From a virus, in IMG/VR virus record IMGVR_UViG_3300030116_007754, positions 1 to 64,000 of that record: 64,000 nucleotides of DNA. One strand, 5' to 3'. How positions within the stretch are numbered: position 1 is the stretch's first letter; each line of letters begins with the position of its first letter. The notes beneath the pieces are model-generated. The model ran no database searches. It was not told the DNA's origin and saw only the letters and a program-made list of their open reading frames with translations. Shown here piece after piece: positions 55,217-62,300 of the stretch. The position numbers and the translations under genes were made by a program.

Positions 55217-55417
55217 ATGTCCCATGACACGCTAAAAAACTATTACACAACTAACTTTGCACTGATCCAACACCATAAATATTCATTAGAAGAGCTTGAA
55301 AATATGATTCGCTTTGAAAGAGACATTTATATTTCTTTATTAGCAGAACATATTGAAAAAGAAAATGAAAAAATAAGGCAACAAAATGCCAAAAGTCAAA
55401 TGAGGAAACATGGATAA
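55217..55417 (+). CDS. T-like extension of gp26 (probably made by -1 frameshift)
   Basis: A 66-codon frame: SHDTLKNYYTTNFALIQHHK, YSLEELENMIRFERDIYISL, LAEHIEKENEKIRQQNAKSQ, short, helical and highly charged, as expected for the T part of GT-type tail chaperones (the YSLEELENMIRFERD motif is typical). It lies in the -1 frame of gp26 and is continuous with it across the T run at 55202-55210. Its own ATG at 55217 has no ribosome site; only T residues and ATAAGC precede it. The most likely product is therefore a gp26-T fusion that recruits the tape measure. Independent translation cannot be excluded. Confidence 0.78.
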   Translation: MSHDTLKNYYTTNFALIQHHKYSLEELENMIRFERDIYISLLAEHIEKENEKIRQQNAKSQMRKHG

Positions 55418-55649
55418 AAATAGATTTGATTGGTTAATAGATTTAGCAAAAGCAGTTGACTCTTGGAGAATCTTTCCGAGAATATTCATAACAGTGTATA
55501 TTGTATTACTATACCAAGTAGTACATTGGTTTATGAGTTTAAGTGATCCAAATACTCAACAAGCTGGATTAGTAAGTATTGTTGTAGGTGCTGGTGCAGC
55601 ATGGTTTGGATTGTATACTGGATCAAGTAAGAAGTTCGATAAAAAATGA
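55410..55649 (+). CDS. Small membrane protein before tape measure (possible holin)
   Basis: A 79-residue protein with two predicted membrane segments: IFITVYIVLLYQVVHWFMSL (about 26-45) and GLVSIVVGAGAAWFGLYTGS (about 53-72), ending with basic KKFDKK. The pattern VVGAGAAWFGLY resembles small marine phage membrane proteins that have been compared to holins, but no experiment supports that here. Start ATG at 55410 with GAGGAA upstream, overlapping the previous stop by eight bases; its own stop overlaps the tape-measure ATG (ATGA). Confidence 0.7.
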   Translation: MDKNRFDWLIDLAKAVDSWRIFPRIFITVYIVLLYQVVHWFMSLSDPNTQQAGLVSIVVGAGAAWFGLYTGSSKKFDKK

Positions 55650-57229
55650 GTTTAGGAGAGTTACAAGTTCAAACATCAGGTCCACCAGTTGGATTAAACA
55701 CGTTAAGTGGTGAAGATAAAGGATCCATTTTAATGCAAGCATTAACTGATGCTTTTATGAACGCTATCTCTCCATTACAAAATTCTTTACAACAAATGGT
55801 TGGTTTACTTCAAGGAATACTTGATGTAAATGTTGAACATCTTAATGTTATCAAAGGTCAGATAGAAGGAAATGAAGCACGAGCAGCTGAAGCTGCTGCA
55901 GAAGGAGCTAGATCAGCTAGTACTAGTGCTACTGGTTTACCTGAAGAAGAAGGGTTTGATTTTGCTGGAGCAGTTAAAAGTAGTGGTTTTTTGAAATTGA
56001 TTGGTGTTGGTTTATTAGCAGCAGCAACTGCATTTCAAGATCAAATACAAGGATTAATTAGATCTGTTAAACTACCAGCTATCTTCAGAGGATTATCTAA
56101 AACTATAAAATTTTTTACATTAGGTTTTGTAAACATAGGTAAGACTTTAAAAGATATTACAACAGCTGGTTTTATGAGTAAAGCATCACCAATACAAAAG
56201 TTTTTTCAAAGTATAAGAAACTTCTTTGGTAAGTTTGCTAATCTTATTAAACCAATAGTTCCAGCTCTTAAATTTATTGCATTGCCTATTACTGTATTAT
56301 TTGGAATAATAGATGCTATCAAAGGTTTTGCTGAAGGTTATAAAGATGGTGGTATTATAGATGGTGTACTAACTGCACTAGGAAATGTACTTGGAGGTCT
56401 AATTGGAGCACCATTAGACTTGTTAAAAAATATAGCTGCTTTTGTAATGGAAAAACTTGGTTTTGAAGGTATAGCTGAAACATTGAGAGACTTTAGTTTT
56501 AAAGACTTAATTAAAAATGCGTTTGGAGGCATTGTACAATTTTTCGAGAATCTACCTAATATAATAAATTCAGCTTTGAGAGCTTTACCAGGAGGAGACT
56601 TTATAGCAGATAAATTAGGACTAGGTACTGAAGAGCAAAAGAGAGAAGCTATTACTGGTGAAGAAGGTCAAGCAGATATTAGGGAAGAAGCAATCAAACA
56701 AATGACAAAAGAAGGTACAGTTGAAAAAGAAGGATTTTTAAACAGAAAAGAATATGAAGATTTGACACCAAATGAAAAAAGAAATGTCGATCTTAGAGTT
56801 GAAGAATTAACTAGAAAAAAATTAGAAGCAGCAGGATTAACAGAAACTGAAAAAGCAGTAGTTCCAACTGATAGAAGTATTCCAGGTGAAACAACTACAG
56901 AACAAGTAAAAGAACTTATTAAACAAGGTGTAGTACCTCCTAGTGGAGAACTAGCTGTTGAAAAAGAAATAGTTGATGGTAAAGTTGCAACTGTATCTGC
57001 TAAAGGTGATGTTGTAATTCCAGAAAAAAAATTAGGTGATTTATTAAATCAAGAAGGAGCTCAAAGCGTAGCTCCAGTTGTTGCTCCAACAATAAACAAA
57101 GGTGGTGATAATAACAGCACTACTAATATTACTAATGTAAATGGAGGATCCGGTGGTGGAGGAGATTTCTCCATGCACAACCAAGATCCTTCATCATTCA
57201 GACTACAATCTGCTCAAGCCGAGCTTTAA
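55646..57229 (+). CDS. gp29: Tape measure / baseplate hub protein, gp29-like
   Basis: A 527-residue protein in the tape-measure position after gp26 and the T-like frame. It has an N-terminal coiled coil (LQNSLQQMVGLLQGILDVNV), a hydrophobic Gly/Phe-rich middle (about 115-300; FLKLIGVGLLAAATAFQDQI, GLIGAPLDLLKNIAAFVMEK) and a charged helical end (KREAITGEEGQADIREEAIK, NEKRNVDLRVEELTRKKLEA) with a Gly/Asn tail. This is the usual plan of T4-like gp29 (590 residues), which sets tail length. It is the last gene of the plus-strand operon and its stop overlaps that of gp32 (TTAA, 57226-57229). Confidence 0.82.
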   Translation: MSLGELQVQTSGPPVGLNTLSGEDKGSILMQALTDAFMNAISPLQNSLQQMVGLLQGILDVNVEHLNVIKGQIEGNEARAAEAAAEGARSASTSATGLPEEEGFDFAGAVKSSGFLKLIGVGLLAAATAFQDQIQGLIRSVKLPAIFRGLSKTIKFFTLGFVNIGKTLKDITTAGFMSKASPIQKFFQSIRNFFGKFANLIKPIVPALKFIALPITVLFGIIDAIKGFAEGYKDGGIIDGVLTALGNVLGGLIGAPLDLLKNIAAFVMEKLGFEGIAETLRDFSFKDLIKNAFGGIVQFFENLPNIINSALRALPGGDFIADKLGLGTEEQKREAITGEEGQADIREEAIKQMTKEGTVEKEGFLNRKEYEDLTPNEKRNVDLRVEELTRKKLEAAGLTETEKAVVPTDRSIPGETTTEQVKELIKQGVVPPSGELAVEKEIVDGKVATVSAKGDVVIPEKKLGDLLNQEGAQSVAPVVAPTINKGGDNNSTTNITNVNGGSGGGGDFSMHNQDPSSFRLQSAQAEL

Positions 57230-58116
57230 TCTTCGTCTGCTAACTTCTGAAAGAAGTCTAAGTTATCATCTTCATCTGCTTTAGGTGGAGGAGATGATTT
57301 TCCTGCACTTGGTGCTGGTGCTGTATCTAATTGAGTAGTTTCAGCTGTTGAAGAAGGCTGACTGCCCCCGGATAAAGCTAACACTTTATCTAGTTTTTCT
57401 TTAAGTTCATCATACGTTTTAAACTTAGATGGATCAGAAAATTCTTGCAACTTATACTCACTATTCCAGATACCTTCTAACTTACTGTCATCAGTAAGCA
57501 ATGGTCCTGCTTCACCAAAGACACTCTTGTCATAGTTTCTATAACCATCAACATTACGTATCTTTAGAATAAAACTAGCACCTTCCCATAAATCAAATGG
57601 ATTCAAAGGCTTCTCATCTTCAAACTCAGGATTCATAGCTTCATTAAGTTTATCAAATATCTTTTTACCATATCTGAATAATTTTACTTGACCTTCATTT
57701 TCAGGATGAGCTTTGTCTTGTATAATATAAACATTACTAATGTATAGTAATCTTCTTTTCTGTTTACGAGCTTGTTCTTTACCAGCATCATCACCTCTGT
57801 TCCATAACATACTATTATATTCTGAAACTGGATCCTTTTTATTTAATGTTGTTAAAGAGTTCTCAATATACCAACCACCTGGACCTTGAAAGCCATGGTT
57901 GAATATTCTAACCCAAGGAATATCTTCTCCTTTTGGAGCAGGCAAGAATCTAATGATAGCTTGACCAGCACCTGATTTATCTACTTCAGGTTGCCAGAAC
58001 CTAGCATCAGCTCCACCTTTATTATTCTCGTTACTTGTTAGTTTATTTGTCTCTTTGAGTAAAGCATCAAGACTCGTTGTTGTTGAGCGTTTAAGCTCAG
58101 CGAATGATTGCGACAT
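57226..58116 (-). CDS. gp32: Single-stranded DNA-binding protein gp32
   Basis: Replication and recombination ssDNA-binding protein. It is 296 residues (T4 gp32 301). Motifs: N-terminal LKRSTTTS matching the T4 LAST-type basic segment, RFWQPEVDKSGAGQAIIRFL, PAPKGEDIPWVRIFNHGFQG, PGGWYIENSLTTLNKKDPVS, QKRRLLYISNVYIIQD and FDLWEGASFILKIRNVDGYR. The C-terminus is acidic (ADEDDNLDFFQKLADED), the protein-interaction tail. The T4 zinc-binding cysteines are absent; the protein has no cysteine. A GGAGATACA ribosome site precedes it. It shares its stop codon bases with gp29 on the other strand. Confidence 0.97.
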   Translation of the reverse strand: MSQSFAELKRSTTTSLDALLKETNKLTSNENNKGGADARFWQPEVDKSGAGQAIIRFLPAPKGEDIPWVRIFNHGFQGPGGWYIENSLTTLNKKDPVSEYNSMLWNRGDDAGKEQARKQKRRLLYISNVYIIQDKAHPENEGQVKLFRYGKKIFDKLNEAMNPEFEDEKPLNPFDLWEGASFILKIRNVDGYRNYDKSVFGEAGPLLTDDSKLEGIWNSEYKLQEFSDPSKFKTYDELKEKLDKVLALSGGSQPSSTAETTQLDTAPAPSAGKSSPPPKADEDDNLDFFQKLADED

Positions 58117-58184
58117 TGTATCTCCTTGTATTGCAATGTATTATTATTGTCCACAAAATGCATAATATAAAAACTTAGTATATC

Positions 58185-58322
58185 TTATTTAGCTGTTTCA
58201 GTCAACAGTCTTTTATTTTCGTTTACAGTAGTTTGGAGCTCGTTAATAATCCTTTTTTGTTTCTTAACTAAAGCTCTCAACTCCTGCAACTCGCCCACAT
58301 AGGCTTCCACTTCATTATTCAT
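58185..58322 (-). CDS. 45-residue coiled-coil protein
   Basis: A short gene between pstS and gp32: MNNEVEAYVGELQELRALVK, KQKRIINELQTTVNENKRLL, TETAK. It is a continuous amphipathic helix with heptad spacing of Leu/Ile/Val, so probably a coiled coil. The ATG lies three bases after the pstS stop with AAGGA about 10 bases upstream, an operon-like arrangement. No family recognised. It could be a replication helper, by its position upstream of gp32. Confidence 0.6.
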   Translation of the reverse strand: MNNEVEAYVGELQELRALVKKQKRIINELQTTVNENKRLLTETAK

Positions 58323-58325
58323 TGA

Positions 58326-59372
58326 TTATTTTTCCTTCTTTAACCAATTTGGATCAAACTTAGTAAGTTCTTTTCCATGTTTGAAGTATTTAGCCTGTTC
58401 AGCTGATGGTAATGGAATTAATCCTTTTGAGACCAAATAACCATCTTCACCAGTAGCTCTATTTGATGTGAATTCCAGTACATACTCTTTTATTCCTGGT
58501 ATCACAGCAGCGTGGACATTCTTTACATAAAACCATAATGATCTTGAAACTGGATATGTACCATTACTAATTAATTCAAATTCTGGTAACACACCATTAA
58601 CAGTTGATGCTTTTACTTTATCTCTATTTTCATCTAAAAATGAATAACCAAATATACCTAATGAGTTAGGATTTGTTATCAATTTTTCGATTATTAAATT
58701 ATCATTCTCACCAGCTTCTATATAAGGACCATCTGTTCTTATTGAACGACATTCTGCTTTATATAATTTCTTATTATTTTCTTTAAGTTTTTTTCTACCT
58801 GGATAACTTTTACAACCTTTTTCTATAGCAAGTTCATTAAGTGCATCTCTAGTACCTGATGTTGGTGGAGGACCATAAACAAGAATAGGTAAATCTGGGT
58901 ATGTAGGATTTATTTCATTCCATTTTTTATATGGATTTGGTTTTACAGTTTTACCAGTTGGATCCGCTGGTACATCTTTTGCAAGTGCAAGATATAAATC
59001 TCTTGTTGATAAATGAAAGTCAACACCTTTTTTAGAATTTGCAACAACTATACCATCATAACCTATTTTTACTTCTGTAATATCTTCTATACCATTTTTT
59101 TTACAATTGTTTACTTCAGTTTGTTTTATTCTTCTTGAAGCATTTGTAATATCAGGATGTTCTGTACCAACACCTGCACAAAACAATTTCAATCCACCAC
59201 CTGAACCAGTTGATTCTATTACTGGTGTCTTATAACCACTTGTTTTACCAAATCGTTCTGCTACTACTGTTGCAAATGGATATACAGTTGAACTACCAAC
59301 TACTTTAATTTGATCTCTTGCAAATACTGAACCTGCAAAAAGTATTGTAAATAAAAAACATATTTTCTTCAT
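58326..59372 (-). CDS. pstS: Periplasmic phosphate-binding protein PstS
   Basis: Substrate-binding protein of the Pst phosphate ABC transporter, an auxiliary metabolic gene in marine phages. The 348-residue protein begins with a signal peptide (MKKICFLFTILFAGSVFA, cleaved about residue 18) and then IKVVGSSTVYPFATVVAERF, ESTGSGGGLKLFCAGVG, HPDITNASRRIKQTE, YGPPPTSGTRDALNELAIEK: the GSSTVYP, GSGGG and SGTRD motifs contact phosphate in PstS. It is read from the accessory operon. A direct repeat like a Pho box lies 44-61 bases upstream. Confidence 0.95.
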   Translation of the reverse strand: MKKICFLFTILFAGSVFARDQIKVVGSSTVYPFATVVAERFGKTSGYKTPVIESTGSGGGLKLFCAGVGTEHPDITNASRRIKQTEVNNCKKNGIEDITEVKIGYDGIVVANSKKGVDFHLSTRDLYLALAKDVPADPTGKTVKPNPYKKWNEINPTYPDLPILVYGPPPTSGTRDALNELAIEKGCKSYPGRKKLKENNKKLYKAECRSIRTDGPYIEAGENDNLIIEKLITNPNSLGIFGYSFLDENRDKVKASTVNGVLPEFELISNGTYPVSRSLWFYVKNVHAAVIPGIKEYVLEFTSNRATGEDGYLVSKGLIPLPSAEQAKYFKHGKELTKFDPNWLKKEK

Positions 59373-59415
59373 TCAATTCTCCTTAAAATTTTTATTTATT
59401 TTACAAAAATTAAAG

Positions 59416-59433
59416 TTCATAAAAACTTCATAA
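59416..59433. promoter_or_regulatory. Pho-box-like direct repeat upstream of pstS
   Basis: Two copies of TTCATAA (59416-59422 and 59427-59433) repeat with an 11-base period, the spacing of PhoB boxes (CTGTCAT-N4-CTGTCAT). The stretch TCATAAAAACTTCAT matches the E. coli core at 12 of 15 bases. It reads on the plus strand, opposite to the usual orientation relative to pstS. Confidence 0.35.
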
Positions 59434-59447
59434 TTATCTGTACATCT

Positions 59448-59981
59448 TTATTTTTCTTTATAATCTTCACCTTTAAGATAACTTAAAATGTTCTGAGGTG
59501 ATGTAACTCCATATGGATCACCAGGACAGTTATCTTCTCTTCCAGGTTCTTCAAATATCTTTTCAACACTACCAGCTGAAATAACAGCTGCATATCTCCA
59601 AGATCTTTTACCAAAACCTAGATTGGACTTTTCAACTAACATTCCCATACCAGAAGTAAATTCACAATTACCATCAGGTAAAACTTTTACATTTTGAATA
59701 TTATGATGTTTAGCCCAAGCATTCATAACAAAAGAATCATTTACTGAAATACAATAAATGTTATCAATACCTTCATTCTTAAACTGATCATACAATCTGT
59801 TAAAATCAGGTAATTGATATGTTGAACAAGTTGGAGTAAATGCTCCAGGTAAAGAAAACAATATATGTTTTCCCTTACCAAAATAATAATCAGTAGATCG
59901 TTCAACCCATTTAAAAGGATTATCGCCCTCTATGTTATCGTCTCTCTCTCTGACTTTAAATATTACGTGTGGTAAAATCAT
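59448..59981 (-). CDS. Peroxiredoxin, Prx5-like
   Basis: A 177-residue thiol peroxidase of the Prx5 type. The peroxidatic site is PGAFTPTCS with Cys52 and Thr49; other family motifs are NDSFVMNAWAKHHNIQNVKV and LPDGNCEFTSGMGM. Extra cysteines at about 77, 106 and near residue 152 (EDNCPGDPYGVTSPQNIL) may resolve the disulphide. Such enzymes reduce hydrogen or alkyl peroxides with glutaredoxin or glutathione. Probably host-derived, carried by the phage to limit oxidative damage during infection. Its start overlaps the gp59 stop by four bases (ATGA). Confidence 0.9.
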   Translation of the reverse strand: MILPHVIFKVRERDDNIEGDNPFKWVERSTDYYFGKGKHILFSLPGAFTPTCSTYQLPDFNRLYDQFKNEGIDNIYCISVNDSFVMNAWAKHHNIQNVKVLPDGNCEFTSGMGMLVEKSNLGFGKRSWRYAAVISAGSVEKIFEEPGREDNCPGDPYGVTSPQNILSYLKGEDYKEK

Positions 59982-60583
59982 AAGAATACCTTTCTTAATA
60001 TTTCCTTTCCTTTTTTGGGATCAAAGTTTACAAAAGGACGATATTTTTCCATCCTTTTTTTAAATTCAATCCAAACTGGATCTGTTAAAACTTTGTTCCA
60101 TTTCTTTGTATAATTTAGTACGCTATCTACAATAACCATAGTTTCAACATAGATATCATTTCTTAAAACACACTGTAAGAGAATCGGATGTCCGTTCTCC
60201 ATAACAAATAGACTTTGAAAATTAAGTTTTCTTTCATCATAATAATCTTTTAAAAATAAAAGATCTTGCTCAAAGATATAACTTAGACTCTCTTGTCTTT
60301 TTTTCCAATTATTATACACCTCTTCTGCTTTCAAAGTCAACACATTTCCTACCCAGAAATCTTCACCATCAGCAAAGTTTGATACAAATAATTCTCTTAT
60401 TTGATCAGGTGTATATTTTCTTTCAAGTTTATTAAAGAAAAACTTATCTCTTCTCTTTAAAAAACTATCAGTTTTTGCATTCACTTTACCATTATATTTA
60501 AAATAATCATACGAAGTTGTAAAGTGATTCTTTACAGCAAGATATGTCTTATAAGCATTGAATCCTTCGTATATATTATTCAT
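59978..60583 (-). CDS. gp59: Replicative helicase loader gp59
   Basis: Loads the gp41 helicase on gp32-coated forked DNA. The 201-residue protein aligns with T4 gp59 (217) through YKTYLAVKNHFTTSYDYFKY, the FLKRRDKFFFNKLERKYTPD segment, IRELFVSNFADGEDFWVGNV, FEQDLLFLKDYYDERKL, and the end FKKRMEKYRPFVNFDPKKGK. It overlaps gp33 by eight bases. The gp59-gp33 pairing is as in T4, but pstS, the peroxiredoxin and a small gene separate it from gp32. Confidence 0.92.
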   Translation of the reverse strand: MNNIYEGFNAYKTYLAVKNHFTTSYDYFKYNGKVNAKTDSFLKRRDKFFFNKLERKYTPDQIRELFVSNFADGEDFWVGNVLTLKAEEVYNNWKKRQESLSYIFEQDLLFLKDYYDERKLNFQSLFVMENGHPILLQCVLRNDIYVETMVIVDSVLNYTKKWNKVLTDPVWIEFKKRMEKYRPFVNFDPKKGKEILRKVFL

Positions 60584-60785
60584 TGGCTTTTATTAACTTT
60601 AACTCTCTTGCTTCTTCTTTCAATCTTGTTTTTATTTTTTGATTAACTAATTTAGCTGCTGATTCAATCTCTAAATTATTCTTTTGACAATAATCAGTTA
60701 TAGCATCTAAATAAGAAATCTCTTTTGTTTCTACTACTTCAATAATTATCTTACTAAACTTAGCAGTTGTTAATATATTAATCAT
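60576..60785 (-). CDS. gp33: Late transcription co-activator gp33
   Basis: Connects polymerase to the sliding clamp in late transcription. At 69 residues it is shorter than T4 gp33 (112) but typical of marine T4-like phages. Motifs SYLDAITDYCQKNNLEIESA and LVNQKIKTRLKEEARELKLI match the cyanophage gp33 pattern. It lies directly before gp59 as in T4, and overlaps the cupin gene stop (ATGA). It would act on the TATAAATA boxes seen throughout the window. Confidence 0.82.
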   Translation of the reverse strand: MINILTTAKFSKIIIEVVETKEISYLDAITDYCQKNNLEIESAAKLVNQKIKTRLKEEARELKLIKANE

Positions 60786-61129
60786 TTGTTCATTTTCCCA
60801 ACACTCTTTCTTTGAATATCTTCAGACAAAAGCTCGGGCCAATAAATCTCAAAAGCGATAGTATCTTTATTAGCTTTAAATAAATGATACTCTCCAGGTT
60901 TAACTGACATAAAATCTCCTGGTCCTAAAACCGTCTTGTCAATTAAATCATAGTCGTTCTTTATTACATGGATTTCAAGTTCTCCTTCTTCTACAAAAAA
61001 TCCATTCCACTTATGTGAATGTTTATGTGTACTACATTCACCACCTTTATTAACTTCTATTCGGTGAAACTCTACTACAGGATTTTGTAGTAGAGATTCC
61101 GTTACTCCCCATACTTTACCAGCTTTCAA
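60782..61129 (-). CDS. Cupin-domain protein
   Basis: A small single-domain cupin (about 115 residues). Motif 1 is CSTHKHSHKWNGFFVEEGEL (His-x-His and Glu), motif 2 is LGPGDFMSVKPGEYHLFKAN; these residues normally bind a metal. The opening KAGKVWGVTESLL resembles mannose-6-phosphate isomerase-type cupins. The frame is open up to 61234, but TTG at 61127-61129 is preferred: it follows the SleB stop (TAA, 61131-61133) by one base and has AGAAAGGA just before it, whereas the ATG at 61165 lacks a ribosome site. Role unknown; perhaps sugar or small-molecule modification. Confidence 0.75.
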   Translation of the reverse strand: MKAGKVWGVTESLLQNPVVEFHRIEVNKGGECSTHKHSHKWNGFFVEEGELEIHVIKNDYDLIDKTVLGPGDFMSVKPGEYHLFKANKDTIAFEIYWPELLSEDIQRKSVGKMNK

Positions 61130-61130
61130 T

Positions 61131-61799
61131 TTAGTTCCTTTCTGTATAAAAAATATGGTCTTCATGTTTAACTGTATACAACTTTTCTTTAGCCCAATAA
61201 GGTCTAACATAAGTTGCATGATACCATAAAGCACCTTTTGTTACATCAACCATATCATACCCCGATAAAACTTGATGGGCAACAGCTAATGCTAATTCGT
61301 AAGCATCTTGGTCTCTAATGATATCAGCTTTACCATCACAGTACCAACTAAACTGACATCTATCTTTTAGCGGTACTTCTTTGTTTAATTTTTCCTTGTA
61401 CCATTTACTTAATTGTGCCTCATACACAACACCACAAACAGTGTTAGGAAAGTCTTCATGTTGTACTCTATTCATTACAACTTGACTTACAGCTATTTGA
61501 GAAAGTATAGATTGATTTCTAGCTTCAAAGTAAGCATTCTTTGCTAAACAAACAACACTTTCAATATCTTTCTCAGCAGTTTTGTCTCCAGAATAATATT
61601 CATTCATTATTCTAAGACGAGTTTCAAGGCCCATTCCAGGTTTGTGAACCTCTTCCCAGTCTGTCAACAGCCTAGGTGGACCTTCGTCTAATTTCTCTTT
61701 TACCTCTTCAGGTGTATCCAATGTAGCAATTGAAAAGATTATATAACAAAATCCTACAATCAAAAACCACGTTGGGATTCTAAAGTTTGGTAATCTCAT
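61131..61799 (-). CDS. Membrane-anchored SleB-type cell-wall hydrolase (endolysin)
   Basis: A 222-residue SleB/Hydrolase_2 family enzyme, likely the endolysin. An N-terminal membrane segment (WFLIVGFCYIIFSIATL, about 11-27) precedes a linker and the catalytic domain (about 82-222): CLAKNAYFEARNQSILSQIA with the conserved Glu, VVMNRVQHEDFPNTVCGVVY, CQFSWYCDGK, and TKGALWYHATYVRPYW. The hydrophobic anchor suggests a signal-anchor or SAR-type endolysin that does not need a large holin to cross the membrane. A strong sigma-70-like promoter and AAAGGAGG site precede it, so it heads the operon that also contains gp33, gp59 and gp32. Confidence 0.88.
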   Translation of the reverse strand: MRLPNFRIPTWFLIVGFCYIIFSIATLDTPEEVKEKLDEGPPRLLTDWEEVHKPGMGLETRLRIMNEYYSGDKTAEKDIESVVCLAKNAYFEARNQSILSQIAVSQVVMNRVQHEDFPNTVCGVVYEAQLSKWYKEKLNKEVPLKDRCQFSWYCDGKADIIRDQDAYELALAVAHQVLSGYDMVDVTKGALWYHATYVRPYWAKEKLYTVKHEDHIFYTERN

Positions 61800-61829
61800 A
61801 AAACCTCCTTTATTAGACGTTAAATATAA

Positions 61830-61858
61830 ATTATAATGGAATGTTTAAAATAAGTCAA
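61830..61858 (-). promoter_or_regulatory. Strong sigma-70-like promoter for the SleB-to-gp32 operon
   Basis: On the minus strand TTGACT (61858-61853), a 17-base spacer and TATAAT (61835-61830), 30 bases before the SleB ATG, with AAAGGAGG in the leader. It is the best consensus promoter in the window. Confidence 0.8.
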
Positions 61859-61899
61859 CTAACTTTTAAATTTGAAAAACGCACGAATATTTATGATAT

Positions 61900-62292
61900 C
61901 TACTCTTTGCAACTACACTTTACTTCATAATCTTTGATCGCAGCTTTGATAGCGTCTTCTGCAAGAACAGAACAATGGATTTTAACTGGTGGTAACGCCA
62001 AAGTTGTTGCAATGTCAGTATTCCTAATTTTCGTTGCTTCATCTGTATTTTTTCCTTTTACCATTTCAGTTATAAGTGAACTAGATGCGATAGCTGAACC
62101 ACATCCAAATGTTTTAAATTTAGCATCAGTAATAGTTTTAGTTTCTGGATCCACTTTTATCTGTAGTTTCATAACATCACCACAAGCTGGTGCACCTACT
62201 AATCCTGTTCCAACATTTGGATCCTCTTTATCCATAGACCCAACGTTTCTTGGATTCTCATAATGATCTATTAATTGTTTACTATATGCCAT
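61900..62292 (-). CDS. iscU: Iron-sulphur cluster scaffold IscU
   Basis: A 130-residue IscU/NifU-N type scaffold on which Fe-S clusters are built. The ligand residues are present: Cys37 and Asp39 in GAPACGDVMKL, Cys64 in FGCGSAIASSS and His106-Cys107 in LPPVKIHCSVLAEDAI, the last containing the LPPVK motif bound by HscA. The length equals bacterial IscU (128). The C-terminal KCSCKE adds two cysteines. No clear ribosome site precedes the ATG. An IscA-like gene is at the window end. Probably host-derived and used to supply Fe-S enzymes during infection. Confidence 0.93.
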   Translation of the reverse strand: MAYSKQLIDHYENPRNVGSMDKEDPNVGTGLVGAPACGDVMKLQIKVDPETKTITDAKFKTFGCGSAIASSSLITEMVKGKNTDEATKIRNTDIATTLALPPVKIHCSVLAEDAIKAAIKDYEVKCSCKE

Positions 62293-62300
62293 ACTAATAT

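Noticed and set aside
60782-61234. Longer cupin start at 61234
   Set aside because: The extra 35 residues overlap SleB deeply, lack a ribosome site and do not match the cupin fold.
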